From NCBI RefSeq assembly GCF_019898765.1, contig NZ_JAIOKB010000004.1:248001-312000 (forward strand): a stretch of 64,000 nucleotides of DNA. Direction: 5' to 3'. The notes beneath the pieces were generated by a model, which saw nothing but the letters and a program-made list of their open reading frames with translations, made no database searches and was not told the DNA's origin. Shown here one piece after another: positions 17,856-29,213 of the stretch (the first letter of the stretch is position 1; every line of letters starts with the position of its first letter). A program made the position numbers and the translations under genes. Origin of the DNA: Sphingomonas yunnanensis. GTDB taxonomy: Bacteria; Pseudomonadota; Alphaproteobacteria; Sphingomonadales; Sphingomonadaceae.

Positions 17856-19256
17856 ATGTCCACATTGTTCCGGCGCAAGCCGGTCGCGATCGATCACCGC
17901 GGCGGCACCGTGCTCGCGCGCACCTTGTCTTGGCCGCATCTGGTCGCGCTGGGCGTCGGCGCGATCGTCGGCACCGGCATCCTGACGTTGATCGGCGTCG
18001 GCGCCGAGCGCGCCGGGCCGGCGGTGATCCTCTCCTTCGTCATCGCCGGCGCAATCTGCGCCTGCGCCGCGCTGGCCTATGCCGAGATGGCGACGATGAT
18101 CCCCGCCTCGGGCAGCGCCTATACCTACAGCTATGTCGTCTTGGGCGAGGTGGTCGCCTGGGTGATCGGCTGGTCGCTGATCCTCGAATATTCGCTGGTG
18201 GTGTCGACCGTCGCGGTGGGCTGGTCGGGCTATGCCTCGGCGCTGCTCACCCCGCTCGGCTTCCCCACCGCGCTGACGCAGGGGCCGGCGCTGGGCGGCA
18301 TCGTCAACCTGCCCGCGGTCTTCATCATCGCGGTCGTCGCAGCGCTGCTCTCGCTCGGCACCAAGGAGAGCGCGACGCTCAACGCGGTGCTGGTCGCGGT
18401 CAAGCTGGTCGCGCTGGCGGTGTTCGTCGCGGTGGCGGTGCCGCATTTCGATGGCGCCAACCTCGAGCCGTTCATGCCCTATGGCTTCGCCAAGTCGGTG
18501 GGCACGGACGGGGGCGAGCGCGGCGTGATGGCGGCGGCGGCGATCATCTTCTTCGCCTTCTACGGCTTCGACGCCATCTCCACCGCGGCCGAGGAGACCA
18601 AGGATCCCGGCCGCGACCTGTCGATCGGCATCGTCGGCTCGATGCTGGCGTGCGTGGTGATCTACATGGGCGTGGCGGTCGCGGCGGTGGGCGCGCTGCA
18701 CTTCTCCCGCTTCGCCGACTCGCCCGAGCCGCTCGCGCTGATCCTGCGCGGCATCGGCCGGCCCGGCTTCGCCACCTTCCTCGCCGCCAGCGCGGTGATC
18801 GCGCTGCCGACGGTGCTGCTCGGCTTCCTGTTCGGGCAGAGCCGCATCTTCTTCGTGATGGCGCGCGACGGGCTGCTGCCGCAGGCGCTCGCCAAGGTGT
18901 CGAGGCGCGGCACGCCGGTGCGGATCACGATGTTGACCGCGGTGCTGGTCGCGGTGATCGCAGGGGTGATGCCGATCGACGCCATCGCCGCGCTCGCCAA
19001 CGCCGGGACGCTCGCGGCCTTCGTCGCCGTGTGCGTGTGCATGCTGGTGATGCGTCGACGCGCGCCCCATGCCGAGCGGCGCTTCCGCACGCCGGCCGCC
19101 CCGCTGGTCGGCGCGATCGGCGTGCTGGGCTGCGCCTATCTCTTCTTCAGCCTGCCGCATCGGACGCAGCTCTATTTCCTGCTGTGGAACCTGCTCGGGC
19201 TGGCGGTCTACCTGCTGTGGGGCCGCCACCGCGCGGCGATCGCGGCGGCGGCGTAA
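17856..19256 (+). CDS. APC family amino acid permease
   Basis: The 466-residue protein has about 12 transmembrane helices. It begins with a hydrophilic MSTLFRRKPVAI followed by LGVGAIVGTGILTLIGVGAE, the substrate-binding GxG motif in helix 1 of the cationic amino acid transporter (CAT/YfnA-like) subgroup. Further signatures are YAEMATMIPASGSAYTYSY in helix 3 and the helix 6 stretch FFAFYGFDAISTAAEETKDP. It should import amino acids across the inner membrane; the exact substrate is not readable. GAGGGAGG 5 nt before the ATG at 17856 supports this start over the upstream one at 17745. Confidence 0.92.
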   Translation: MSTLFRRKPVAIDHRGGTVLARTLSWPHLVALGVGAIVGTGILTLIGVGAERAGPAVILSFVIAGAICACAALAYAEMATMIPASGSAYTYSYVVLGEVVAWVIGWSLILEYSLVVSTVAVGWSGYASALLTPLGFPTALTQGPALGGIVNLPAVFIIAVVAALLSLGTKESATLNAVLVAVKLVALAVFVAVAVPHFDGANLEPFMPYGFAKSVGTDGGERGVMAAAAIIFFAFYGFDAISTAAEETKDPGRDLSIGIVGSMLACVVIYMGVAVAAVGALHFSRFADSPEPLALILRGIGRPGFATFLAASAVIALPTVLLGFLFGQSRIFFVMARDGLLPQALAKVSRRGTPVRITMLTAVLVAVIAGVMPIDAIAALANAGTLAAFVAVCVCMLVMRRRAPHAERRFRTPAAPLVGAIGVLGCAYLFFSLPHRTQLYFLLWNLLGLAVYLLWGRHRAAIAAAA

Positions 19257-19298
19257 GGGGGGGAGGTGCGGAGGGGAGGAGGCGCGAAGTAGAAGGGG

Positions 19299-19460
19299 TT
19301 CACGCGGAGACGCGGAGGCGCGGAGGTGTCACGGTCTTGGGCGTGAGCGGCCTGTAAACGCCTGATGGAAGGGCGCTACGCGCCGGTCTAGCTCCCTCCG
19401 CGCCTCCGCGCCTCCGGGTGCCACACCCTCTTCGCGTCTTCCCGTCTTCGCGTGAACTCC
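19299..19460. repeat. G/A-rich inverted repeat region (type D)
   Basis: TTCACGCGGAGACGCGGAGG (from about 19300) faces inverted copies CCTCCGCGCCTCCGCGCCTC (about 19396-19415) and CTTCGCGTCTTCCCGTCTTC (about 19433-19452), which ends in GCGTGAAC. The element lies between convergent genes. The internal 8-9-nt periodicity (ACGCGGAGG units) is distinct from the other repeat types. Confidence 0.6.
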
Positions 19461-19463
19461 TCT

Positions 19464-20009
19464 TCACATCCCCGCGGCGCCCGAGCCCTGCAGCTTGGTC
19501 GCCTCAACGATGTGGCGCTTGACGATCGGCACCGCCGCCTTGGCCGAGGCCTTGAGCGGCGCCTTGTCGCCGCCCGCCGCATAGCTCTCGTGCAGGTCGA
19601 GCGCGGCCTGGTGCGCCGGAACCTGCTGCGCGAGATAGATGCGGTCGAAGTCCGTCGCGGACGCGGTCTGGAGCTCGTTGATCGACGCCGTCGCCCCCGG
19701 ATCGAGCGCTGGCGGCGGCGGATTGAGTCCAGCCTTCCGCGCGGCCTTGACCGTCGCCGCGGTGGTCTTCAGGTGGTGATCGATCAGCATCTGCGCGAAC
19801 GTCTTGATCGCAGGGTTCCGCGATTTCTGCAGCGCGATCTGGCTCGAGTTGATCTCGAACAGGTCGCTCTGACCCGCCGCCGTGACATAGGCGTCGGCGT
19901 TCGTCTTCGCCTCGGCCGGAGGCGGCGGCGGCGGAGTCTGCGCGCTGCCGACTACGGGCGCGGCGAACAGCGCGGCGCCGAGCAGCAGGCGAGTGGTGGC
20001 CATCATCAT
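19464..20009 (-). CDS. DUF4142 domain exported protein
   Basis: The 181-residue protein has a signal peptide (MMMATTRLLLGAALFAAPVV, cleavage near GSAQ), a Pro-rich spacer (PPPPPP), and a ferritin-like four-helix DUF4142 domain (about 35-175). Diagnostic stretches are AGQSDLFEINSSQIALQKS, KTFAQMLIDHH and YLAQQVPAHQAALDLHESY. DUF4142 proteins are periplasmic and often stress-associated; no reaction is proved. Three consecutive ATG codons open the gene. GGGAGAG lies 3 nt before the first (20009), but the third may be used. Confidence 0.88.
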   Translation of the reverse strand: MMMATTRLLLGAALFAAPVVGSAQTPPPPPPAEAKTNADAYVTAAGQSDLFEINSSQIALQKSRNPAIKTFAQMLIDHHLKTTAATVKAARKAGLNPPPPALDPGATASINELQTASATDFDRIYLAQQVPAHQAALDLHESYAAGGDKAPLKASAKAAVPIVKRHIVEATKLQGSGAAGM

Positions 20010-20088
20010 CGTCTCTCCCACGTCAAACTGCGGCAAGAGCGGCGCGCCTCAGGCAAAGTTCCGATATACGTCAGTAACTTGCGTTCGA

Positions 20089-21357
20089 TCAGTCGGTTCG
20101 GTCGCGGGTCTCGGGCATGGCCAGCGCGTAGAGCAGCAGTCCGCCGCCCGCGATCGCCGCGAGCGTGAGGAAGGTCGGCGAATAGCCAGCGCCGACGATG
20201 ATCGTCCCCGCCAGCGTCGCGCTCAGCGCCGCGCCGAGCCCCTGCGCGGTCGCCACCGCGCCCTGCGCGACGTTGAATCGCCCGCTGCCGCGGGTCAGAT
20301 CGGCGATGACGACCGGGAAGAGCGCGCCGAAAATGCCGGCGCCGACGCCGTCGAGCGCCTGCACCGCCACCAGCCACCACGGGTCGTTCGACAAGGTGTA
20401 GAGCGCCCCGCGCGCCGCCAGCACAGCGAAGGCCGCGAGGAACAGCGGCTTGCGCCCCCAGGCGTCGGCCTTGCGCCCGACCAGCAGCGCCATCGGCACC
20501 ATCACCAGCTGCGCCGCCACGATGCAGGCGGCGGTGAGCGAGGTCGCCTGGTCCTTGCCCACGGTGCGCGCGAGCAGCTGGCTCACCGAGGTGAGCATCG
20601 CGGCGTTGGCGAGGTGGAACAGGAACGCCAGCGCGGCGAACAGCAGCAGCGCCTTCTGCTCGAGCAGCACGCGCCAGCCGGGAGACGGATCACAGTCGGC
20701 GTCGGCGGCGTCGGGCGCGCAGTCGAGCCCGCGCGCGACCTCGTCGTCGATCTGGCGCGGATCGATCCGCAGCGCGGCGAAGACGCTCGCCACCGTCAGC
20801 CCCGCCATCAGGTAGAAGACCACCACCGGCCCGAATCGCCACGCCAGCACCCCCGCCAGCGCGGCCGAGACCGCGTTGCCGGCATGGTTGAAGGCCTCGT
20901 TGCGCCCGACCCGCGCGGAGAAGGCGCGCGCGCCGAACAGGCCGAGCGTGATCGCCGCGATCGCCGGCGCGAACAGCGCGCCCGCCGCGGCGGCGAGCGA
21001 CTGGGTCACCACCACCGGGCCGAAGCCGTGAACGAACGGGAGCGACACGCTGCCGAACGTGACCACCAGCGCGGCGGCGATGACGATCGCGGGCTTGCGC
21101 GTCGAGCGGTCGATCAGCCAGCCTGCCGGGGTCTGTGCGAGCAGGCCGACGATGCCGGCGATGGTGAGCACCAGCCCGGCGGTCGCCTCGTTCCACCCGT
21201 GCGTCGGCCCGCGCACCGCGACGAGATAGATGGCGAGATACGGTCCGAGCCCGTCGCGCACGTCGGCGAGGAAGAAGTTGAGCGCGTCGAGCGCGCGCCC
21301 GGGCGGGTGGGGCGCGGCCTCCGGCGGCGCCGGGCGGGTGGGGGCGAGCGTGGCCAT
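20089..21357 (-). CDS. MFS transporter
   Basis: The 422-residue protein has about 12 transmembrane segments. The start ALDALNFFLADVRDGLGPYL and the loop GLLAQTPAGWLIDRSTRKP (the MFS motif between helices 2 and 3) are characteristic of a poorly characterised sphingomonad/rhizobial MFS group. Between helices 6 and 7 an acidic loop holds GLDCAPDAADADCDP. No substrate is apparent. The gene ends 79 nt from the DUF4142 gene start on the same strand, so the two could be cotranscribed. The ribosome binding site is weak. Confidence 0.88.
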   Translation of the reverse strand: MATLAPTRPAPPEAAPHPPGRALDALNFFLADVRDGLGPYLAIYLVAVRGPTHGWNEATAGLVLTIAGIVGLLAQTPAGWLIDRSTRKPAIVIAAALVVTFGSVSLPFVHGFGPVVVTQSLAAAAGALFAPAIAAITLGLFGARAFSARVGRNEAFNHAGNAVSAALAGVLAWRFGPVVVFYLMAGLTVASVFAALRIDPRQIDDEVARGLDCAPDAADADCDPSPGWRVLLEQKALLLFAALAFLFHLANAAMLTSVSQLLARTVGKDQATSLTAACIVAAQLVMVPMALLVGRKADAWGRKPLFLAAFAVLAARGALYTLSNDPWWLVAVQALDGVGAGIFGALFPVVIADLTRGSGRFNVAQGAVATAQGLGAALSATLAGTIIVGAGYSPTFLTLAAIAGGGLLLYALAMPETRDRTD

Positions 21358-21712
21358 GCGACGAATGCTCCGCGGGAGGGTTCGCGGGCAACGTTCGGTT
21401 ACGAGGCGCGATCCGGGGCCGACCGGGCTTGCGCTAGGTTAGGGAGGGAAGTGGTTGAGATGTCGAAGCAAGTATTTTTGCCAACACAACCTCCCCGCAT
21501 GGCGGGGAGGGGCCGCTCGCCGAAGGCGAGTGGTGGAGGGGTTCTCCACGAGGCGCAGGGTCTGCGGCGAGCCCCCCTTCACCAGCCTGCGGCTGGTCCC
21601 CCTCCCGGCGAGCGGAGAGGATCTAGGGTCGCGGCCAACCGCATCCGCCAAAGAAAAAGGGAGGGCTCCTCGCGGAACCCTCCCTCTCTCACCCCGTCGT
21701 TAACGCGCCGCC
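21358..21712. other. 355-nt gap with type F repeat and acnA terminator
   Basis: No gene is visible. Most of the gap (about 21489-21640) is a palindromic repeat built of CCTCCCCG (21490-21497) with CGGGGAGG (21503-21510), a GCTCGCCG/CGGCGAGC-type pair, and GGTGGAGGGG...CCCCTTCACCAGCC arms. The acnA terminator follows. The repeat shares segments with the insertion inside methylmalonyl-CoA mutase. Confidence 0.7.
21651..21690 (-). terminator. Intrinsic terminator of acnA
   Basis: GGGAGGG (21659-21665) pairs with CCCTCCC (21678-21684). For minus-strand transcription the stem is followed by TTTTTCTTT, 22 nt after the acnA stop. Confidence 0.8.
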
Positions 21713-24400
<2,688 letters not shown>

Positions 24401-24592
24401 GGGCAGATGTCCTTCCTCATGGGAGCCTCGCACTCGCGGCGATGCGGCGCGGCCGCGTGCGCGCGGGTGCGGGCGAAACTCTCGATCGCCGCGGGCGATA
24501 GCAGCGGGGCGGCAAGCGGGGAAGGGTGGAACGGCACGCGCACGTAAGCGATTGTGGCCGAGCGGGGCGTGGTCCCTCGGAGAGGCGGGGAG

Positions 24593-25147
24593 ATGGCGCG
24601 CAAGCTCAAGGTTTTTCGCACGCCCGCCGGCTTCCACGACGCCTATGTCGCGGCGCCGAGTCGCAAGGCAGCGCTGGCCGCCTGGGGCGCCGACGCTGAT
24701 TTGTTCGCGCGCGGCGTGGCGGAGGAAGTGACCGACGCGGCGCTGATGGAGGAGCCGCTGGCGTGCCCCGGCGAGGTGGTGCGGCGCTCACGGGGCAGTG
24801 CGGCGGAGCAGCTCGCCGCACTGCCGCCGGACCGGCCGAAGCGCGCGCGGACGGCGGCGGAGGAGGAGGTGCCGCGGCGCAAGGCGACGGCGCGGGCGAA
24901 GGTGGCGAAGGAACCGCCCGCGCCGCGACCCAGCCGCGCCGAGCTGGAGGCGGCCGAGGCGGCGCTGGAGCAGGAGGACGCGCGCCGCCGCGACGAGGAG
25001 AAAGCGCTGGCCGAGCGCCAGGCCGCGCTCGACCGCCAGCGGCGCGAGGCGGGTCGCCGGCATGAGCGCGAGCGGGCGCGGCTGGACGACGCGCGCGTGC
25101 GGGCGGCGGAGGCGTATGCGGCGTCGGTCGAGAAGTGGCGGCGGTAG
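24593..25147 (+). CDS. Sphingomonad 'TolA-like' small protein of unknown function
   Basis: The 184-residue protein has two parts. The N-terminal 70 residues are ordered ([20 protein letters not shown], then [20 protein letters not shown]). The rest is a highly charged Ala/Glu/Arg coiled coil (about 110-180), which probably explains the 'TolA-like' or 'cell envelope biogenesis' name given to such proteins. It lacks the TolA membrane anchor and the tol-pal neighbourhood, so the TolA role is not supported. GAGGCGGGGAG immediately precedes the ATG at 24593 and decides the start. Similar genes appear conserved in sphingomonads. Confidence 0.75.
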   Translation: MARKLKVFRTPAGFHDAYVAAPSRKAALAAWGADADLFARGVAEEVTDAALMEEPLACPGEVVRRSRGSAAEQLAALPPDRPKRARTAAEEEVPRRKATARAKVAKEPPAPRPSRAELEAAEAALEQEDARRRDEEKALAERQAALDRQRREAGRRHERERARLDDARVRAAEAYAASVEKWRR

Positions 25148-25171
25148 GGGATTTCGACCCACTTCCGCCAC

Positions 25172-25290
25172 CGTTCGCGCTGAGGAGAGGCTGAGCTTGT
25201 CGAAGCCTCGTCTCGAGCGCGGCCACGAGCGGGACGCCAAGTGCTTCGAGACGGCGCTTCGACGAGCTCAGCGCCCCCTCAGCACGAACG
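25172..25290. repeat. Nested palindromic repeat (type G)
   Basis: The outer arms CGTTCGCGCTGAGG and CCTCAGCACGAACG pair with one mismatch. Inner arms GCTGAGCTTGTCGAAGC and GCTTCGACGAGCTCAGC pair with one mismatch. The 119-nt element can fold into a long branched hairpin. Confidence 0.7.
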
Positions 25291-25321
25291 GGGGTGAGGG
25301 AACGAACCTTTACCTCACCTC

Positions 25322-25417
25322 CGTCATCCTGAGCTCGTCTCAGGATCCACCGTGCCGCATATCCAACCGCGCATGGGTGAGCGGACGGGTGGATCCTGAG
25401 ACAAGCTCAGGATGACG
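25322..25417. repeat. Intergenic bipartite palindromic repeat (type A)
   Basis: CGTCATCCTGAGCTCGTC opens and its near-perfect inverted copy ending CAAGCTCAGGATGACG closes a 96-nt element. Inner CAGGATCCAC/GTGGATCCTG arms are identical to those of the copy at 9326-9423. Confidence 0.8.
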
Positions 25418-25517
25418 CAGGAGTCGGAAGGTGAGCCCCGCACCTCCGCCACCTCCGTCACCCCGCCACCACCCCCATCTTCTTGACCCAGAGCACCCCT
25501 CATCGCATAGCCGGCTG

Positions 25518-25757
25518 ATGGAGCAGGATATCGAGACGCTTACGTTCGAGGCCGGCCTACGCGAGCTGGAGACGATCGTCGCCCGGCTCGAGTCGGGCGA
25601 TACCCCGCTGGAGGAGGCGATCCGGCTCTACGAGCGCGGCAGCGCGCTGCGCCAGCGCTGCGCCGACCGGCTCGACGCCGCACAGGCGCGGATCGAGGCG
25701 ATCCGGCTCGGCGCCGACGGGCGCCCCGCCGCCACCGAGCCCTTCGCCGCGGGATGA
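25518..25757 (+). CDS. xseB: Exodeoxyribonuclease VII small subunit
   Basis: The 79-residue protein matches XseB: FEAGLRELETIVARLESGDT (about 8-27) followed by PLEEAIRLYERGSALRQRC, the family signature. It joins XseA to degrade single-stranded DNA. ATG 25518 is chosen because MEQDIETLTFE is the normal N-terminus; the upstream Pro-rich extension is not. The stop overlaps the start of ispA by 4 nt (ATGA), the classical xseB-ispA coupling. Confidence 0.95.
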   Translation: MEQDIETLTFEAGLRELETIVARLESGDTPLEEAIRLYERGSALRQRCADRLDAAQARIEAIRLGADGRPAATEPFAAG

Positions 25758-26662
25758 CCATCACCGCCACCGCGTCGCCCAAGCTCCAGGCCGCGCTCAA
25801 GGAAGTCGCGGCCGAGATGGACCGTCGCTTCGACGCGCTGCTGCCGATCCCGGACGATCCCCGCGCCGATCTGTACCGCGCGATGCGCCACGCCACGATC
25901 GGTGGCGGCAAAAGGCTGCGCCCGCTGCTGGTGTTCGCCACCGCGCGGCTGTTCGACGTGGCGCGCGACGCGGCGGCGCGCGCCGCGGTCGCGCTCGAGG
26001 CGATCCATGCCTACTCGCTGATCCACGACGATCTGCCCGCGATGGACGACGACGACATGCGCCACGGCAAGGCGACCGTGCACAAGGCGTTCGACGAGGC
26101 CACCGCGATCCTCGCGGGGGACTGCCTTCACGCGCTCGCCTTCGAGGTGCTCGCCGATCCCGCCACCCACGCCGACCCGTTCGTCCGCGCCGAGCTGGTC
26201 GCCGATCTCGCACGCGCCTCTGGCCCGGGTGGCATGGCGGGCGGGCAGGCGATGGACCTCAAGGCCGATGGCGCCGCGTTCGACCTGAATACCGTCACCC
26301 GCCTCCAGCAGATGAAGACCGGCGCGCTGATCGGCGCGGCGGTGGAGGCGGGCGCGATCCTCGGCCGCGTCCCGCCCGAGGGGCGCCGCCACCTGCGCGG
26401 CTACGCGCACGACCTCGGCCTCGCCTTCCAGATCGTCGACGACCTGCTCGACGTCGAGGGTGACGAGCAGCTCGCCGGCAAGAAGCTGCGCAAGGACGGC
26501 GAGGCGGGCAAGGAGACGTTCGTCTCGCTGCTCGGCGTCGAGCGCGCCAAGCAGCAGTCGCAGATGCTGGTCGACCAGGCGATCGACCATCTGCGCAGCT
26601 ACGGCGACGAGGCCGATCTGCTGCGCGCGATCGCACGCTTCGTCACCGAGCGGCGCGGGTGA
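25754..26662 (+). CDS. ispA: Farnesyl/geranyl diphosphate synthase (short-chain polyprenyl synthase)
   Basis: The 302-residue trans-isoprenyl diphosphate synthase has the first Asp-rich motif DDLPAMDDDDMRHG (about 92-105) and the second DDLLDVEGD (about 231-239), which bind the Mg-diphosphate. GGGKRLRPLL is the IPP-binding stretch. It makes farnesyl diphosphate for quinones, carotenoids, hopanoids and undecaprenyl carriers. It is coupled by 4-nt overlaps both to xseB before it and coaD after it. Product length (C15 versus C10/C20) cannot be fixed by sequence alone. Confidence 0.95.
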   Translation: MTITATASPKLQAALKEVAAEMDRRFDALLPIPDDPRADLYRAMRHATIGGGKRLRPLLVFATARLFDVARDAAARAAVALEAIHAYSLIHDDLPAMDDDDMRHGKATVHKAFDEATAILAGDCLHALAFEVLADPATHADPFVRAELVADLARASGPGGMAGGQAMDLKADGAAFDLNTVTRLQQMKTGALIGAAVEAGAILGRVPPEGRRHLRGYAHDLGLAFQIVDDLLDVEGDEQLAGKKLRKDGEAGKETFVSLLGVERAKQQSQMLVDQAIDHLRSYGDEADLLRAIARFVTERRG

Positions 26663-27174
26663 GCGGCATGGGCGCGCGCGTCGGCGTCTACCCGGGCACG
26701 TTCGATCCGATCACGCTCGGCCACATGGACATCATCCGCCGCGGCGCCAAATTGGTCGACCGGCTGGTGATCGGCGTCACCACCAATCCCAGCAAGTCGC
26801 CGATGTTCAGCGTCGCCGAGCGGATGGCGATGGTGCAGCGCGAGGTCGCCGCGATCGGCGGCGAGATCCACGTGGTGGAGTTCGACTCGCTGCTGATGGA
26901 TTTCGCCGAGCGCGAGGGCGCGACGATGATCGTGCGCGGGCTGCGCGCGGTCGCCGACTTCGAGTACGAATATCAGATGGCGGGGATGAACCAGCAGCTC
27001 AACGACCGGATCGAGACGGTCTTCCTGATGGCCGACGTCGGGCTGCAGCCGATCGCCTCCAAGCTGGTCAAGGAGATCGCATTATTCGGCGGCGACATCC
27101 GCAAGTTCGTCACCGCCGCGGTGTGCCGGGAGGTGGTCGACCGCGTCGCCCTCGTGGGGCGGCGTGGGGGCTGA
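26659..27174 (+). CDS. coaD: Phosphopantetheine adenylyltransferase
   Basis: The 171-residue enzyme performs the penultimate step of CoA synthesis, joining ATP and 4'-phosphopantetheine. The nucleotidyltransferase start motif is YPGTFDPITLGHMDII, with T-x-G-H as ATP-binding site. NPSKSPMFSVAERMAM and IVRGLRAVADFEYEYQMA are typical. The GTG at 26659 overlaps the ispA stop (GTGA); ATG 26668 is an alternative three codons later. Length is normal. Confidence 0.96.
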   Translation: MSGMGARVGVYPGTFDPITLGHMDIIRRGAKLVDRLVIGVTTNPSKSPMFSVAERMAMVQREVAAIGGEIHVVEFDSLLMDFAEREGATMIVRGLRAVADFEYEYQMAGMNQQLNDRIETVFLMADVGLQPIASKLVKEIALFGGDIRKFVTAAVCREVVDRVALVGRRGG

Positions 27175-27238
27175 GCGGCGCGGCGCGGGCGAGGAAGGGG
27201 CGGCCGTCTTCCCCTTCCGTCATGCCGCTCTCTTCTTC

Positions 27239-27334
27239 CGTCATCCCGGGCTGGGTCCCGGATCCACCGGGCCGCAGGCTCTCCGGCTTCTGGCTGCGCG
27301 GTGAAGTGGATCCCGGACCAAGTCCGGGATGACG
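27239..27334. repeat. Intergenic bipartite palindromic repeat (type B)
   Basis: CGTCATCCCGGGCTGGGTCC opens and GACCAAGTCCGGGATGACG closes the element. The inner arms TCCCGGATCCAC and GTGGATCCCGGA pair. The right arm is almost identical to the one at 41820-41848. Confidence 0.8.
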
Positions 27335-27466
27335 GCAGTGAGGGGATGACGATGGGGTTCGCCCCTCGCGAGACAGCCCCACCGCCATCCCCATTCAGTT
27401 TGGCGCAAGCGTGAATCTGGTCTAGACGCCGCCGCTGACACTCTCCTGACAGACCCGAAAGCACCG

Positions 27467-28168
27467 ATGCGCCCGTCCGCCCTCCTGTCCGCCCTCTTCG
27501 CCGCCGCCGTGCTCACCGCTGCCCCCGCCGCCGCGCAGGAACGGCTCGCGCCGCCGCCGCTGGGCGACAAGACCAACACCTGGCTGCTCGATCTCTCCAC
27601 CGGCGGTCGGGTCGAGATCGCGCTGCGTCCCGACGTCGCGCCCAAGATGGTGGAGCGGATCAAGCAGCTCACCCGCCAACATTTCTACGACGGCCTCGTG
27701 TTCCATCGCGTGATCGACGGCTTCATGGCGCAGGGCGGCGACCCCAAGGGCGACGGCACCGGCGGCAGTCAGCTCCCCGACCTGCCCGCCGAGTTCAACT
27801 ATCTGCCGCACGTGCGCGGCTCGGTCGCCGCCGCGCGCGCCGAGAAAGAGGATAGCGCCAACAGCCAGTTCTACATCGTCTTCCAGCCGCGCTTCTCGCT
27901 CGACAAGAAGTACACCGTGTTCGGCCGAGTCACGTCCGGGATGAACTACGTCGACGCGATCGAGCGCGGCGAGCCGCCGGCGAACCCGTCGCGCATCGTC
28001 CACGCCTATATCGCCTCGGACAACCCGCCGGCCTACCAGCCGCTGCCCGCCGCCGCGCCCGCGCCGCTGCCGACCCTGCCGGGTACCACGCCGACGCTGC
28101 CGGGGACGACGCCGCGGGCGACCACCGCCCCCGCGCCGCGCGCCAAGCCGGCGCCGCGCCGCCGCTGA
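27467..28168 (+). CDS. Periplasmic cyclophilin-type peptidyl-prolyl isomerase
   Basis: The 233-residue protein has a signal peptide ([20 protein letters not shown], cleaved near AAAQ) and a cyclophilin domain (about 35-185). Active-site stretches are [19 protein letters not shown] and, later, [20 protein letters not shown]. It should speed proline isomerisation in the periplasm. The last 50 residues are a Pro/Thr/Ala-rich tail with a repeated LPGTTP, probably disordered. It is followed after 19 nt by queA and may be cotranscribed. Confidence 0.93.
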   Translation: MRPSALLSALFAAAVLTAAPAAAQERLAPPPLGDKTNTWLLDLSTGGRVEIALRPDVAPKMVERIKQLTRQHFYDGLVFHRVIDGFMAQGGDPKGDGTGGSQLPDLPAEFNYLPHVRGSVAAARAEKEDSANSQFYIVFQPRFSLDKKYTVFGRVTSGMNYVDAIERGEPPANPSRIVHAYIASDNPPAYQPLPAAAPAPLPTLPGTTPTLPGTTPRATTAPAPRAKPAPRRR

Positions 28169-28187
28169 GCCGGCGCGCGCGCCGCCG

Positions 28188-29213
28188 ATGAACGTCGACC
28201 TCTTCGACTTCGACCTGCCGCCCGAGCGGATCGCGCTGCGCCCGGCGAGCCCGCGCGACGCCGCGCGGCTGCTCGTGGTGCGCGGCGACGCGCTCGACGA
28301 CCGCATCGTCGCCGACCTGCCCGAGGTGCTGCGCGGGGGCGACCTGCTCGTCTTCAACGACACGCGCGTGATCCCCGCGCAGCTCGAAGGCAGGCGCGGC
28401 GACGCCCGGATCGGCGCGACGCTGCACAAGCGTGAGGGGCCGCGGCGCTGGCGGGCCTTCGTGCGCAACGCGCGCCGGCTGCATGACGGCGACTCGATCG
28501 ACTTCGGCGCGGGCGTGAGCGCCACCGCGCGCGACCGCGAGGACGACGGCAGCTGGGCGCTCGACTTCGTCGGCGACGAGCCCGTCGAGCTGCTGCTCGA
28601 TCGCGCGGGGCGGATGCCGCTGCCGCCCTATATCGCGGGCAAGCGCGCCGCCGACGCGCGCGACGCCGACGATTACCAGACGATGTTCGCCGCCGCGCCC
28701 GGCGCGGTGGCGGCGCCCACCGCCGCGCTGCACTTCACGCCCGCGCTGCTGGAACGGCTCGCCGCCGCCGGCGTGGAGCATGCCACGCTCACCCTCCACG
28801 TCGGCGCGGGCACCTTCCTGCCGGTCAAGGCGGAAGACACCGCCGACCACCGGATGCACGCCGAGTGGGGGCGGATCGACCAGGCGACCGCCGACCGGCT
28901 CAACGCGGTGCGCGCGCGCGGCGGGCGCGTGATCGCGGTCGGCACCACCTCGCTGCGGCTGATCGAGAGCGCCGCCGGGGCGGACGGGATCGTCCGCCCG
29001 TTCGAGGGCGACACCGCGATCTTCATCACGCCGGGCTATCGCTTCCGCGGCATCGACGGGCTGATGACCAACTTCCACCTGCCGCGCTCGACCCTGTTCA
29101 TGCTGGTCTCGGCGCTGATGGGGCTGGGGCGGATGCAGGCGGCCTACGCGCACGCGATCGCGCGAGGGTATCGCTTCTACAGCTACGGGGACGGGTCGCT
29201 GCTGCTGCCATAG
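28188..29213 (+). CDS. queA: tRNA preQ1(34) S-adenosylmethionine ribosyltransferase-isomerase
   Basis: The 341-residue QueA transfers the ribosyl group of SAM to 7-aminomethyl-7-deazaguanine in tRNA, giving epoxyqueuosine. Family motifs are [20 protein letters not shown] at the start, [17 protein letters not shown], and the C-terminal [19 protein letters not shown] and [19 protein letters not shown]. Length is normal. In many alphaproteobacteria queA neighbours tgt; here tgt is not visible, since the next gene is convergent maeB. Confidence 0.97.
   Translation: MNVDLFDFDLPPERIALRPASPRDAARLLVVRGDALDDRIVADLPEVLRGGDLLVFNDTRVIPAQLEGRRGDARIGATLHKREGPRRWRAFVRNARRLHDGDSIDFGAGVSATARDREDDGSWALDFVGDEPVELLLDRAGRMPLPPYIAGKRAADARDADDYQTMFAAAPGAVAAPTAALHFTPALLERLAAAGVEHATLTLHVGAGTFLPVKAEDTADHRMHAEWGRIDQATADRLNAVRARGGRVIAVGTTSLRLIESAAGADGIVRPFEGDTAIFITPGYRFRGIDGLMTNFHLPRSTLFMLVSALMGLGRMQAAYAHAIARGYRFYSYGDGSLLLP

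Larger units (their letters stand above)
25148..25517. other. 370-nt gap with two palindromic repeats
   Basis: No gene is visible. Two elements occupy most of it: a type G repeat (25172-25290) and a type A repeat (25322-25417). Only about 100 nt directly before xseB remain for a promoter, and I see no convincing boxes there. Confidence 0.6.

Noticed and set aside
24593..25147. TolA of the Tol-Pal system
   Set aside because: It has a charged coiled coil but no N-terminal membrane anchor, and there are no tolQ, tolR, tolB or pal neighbours.
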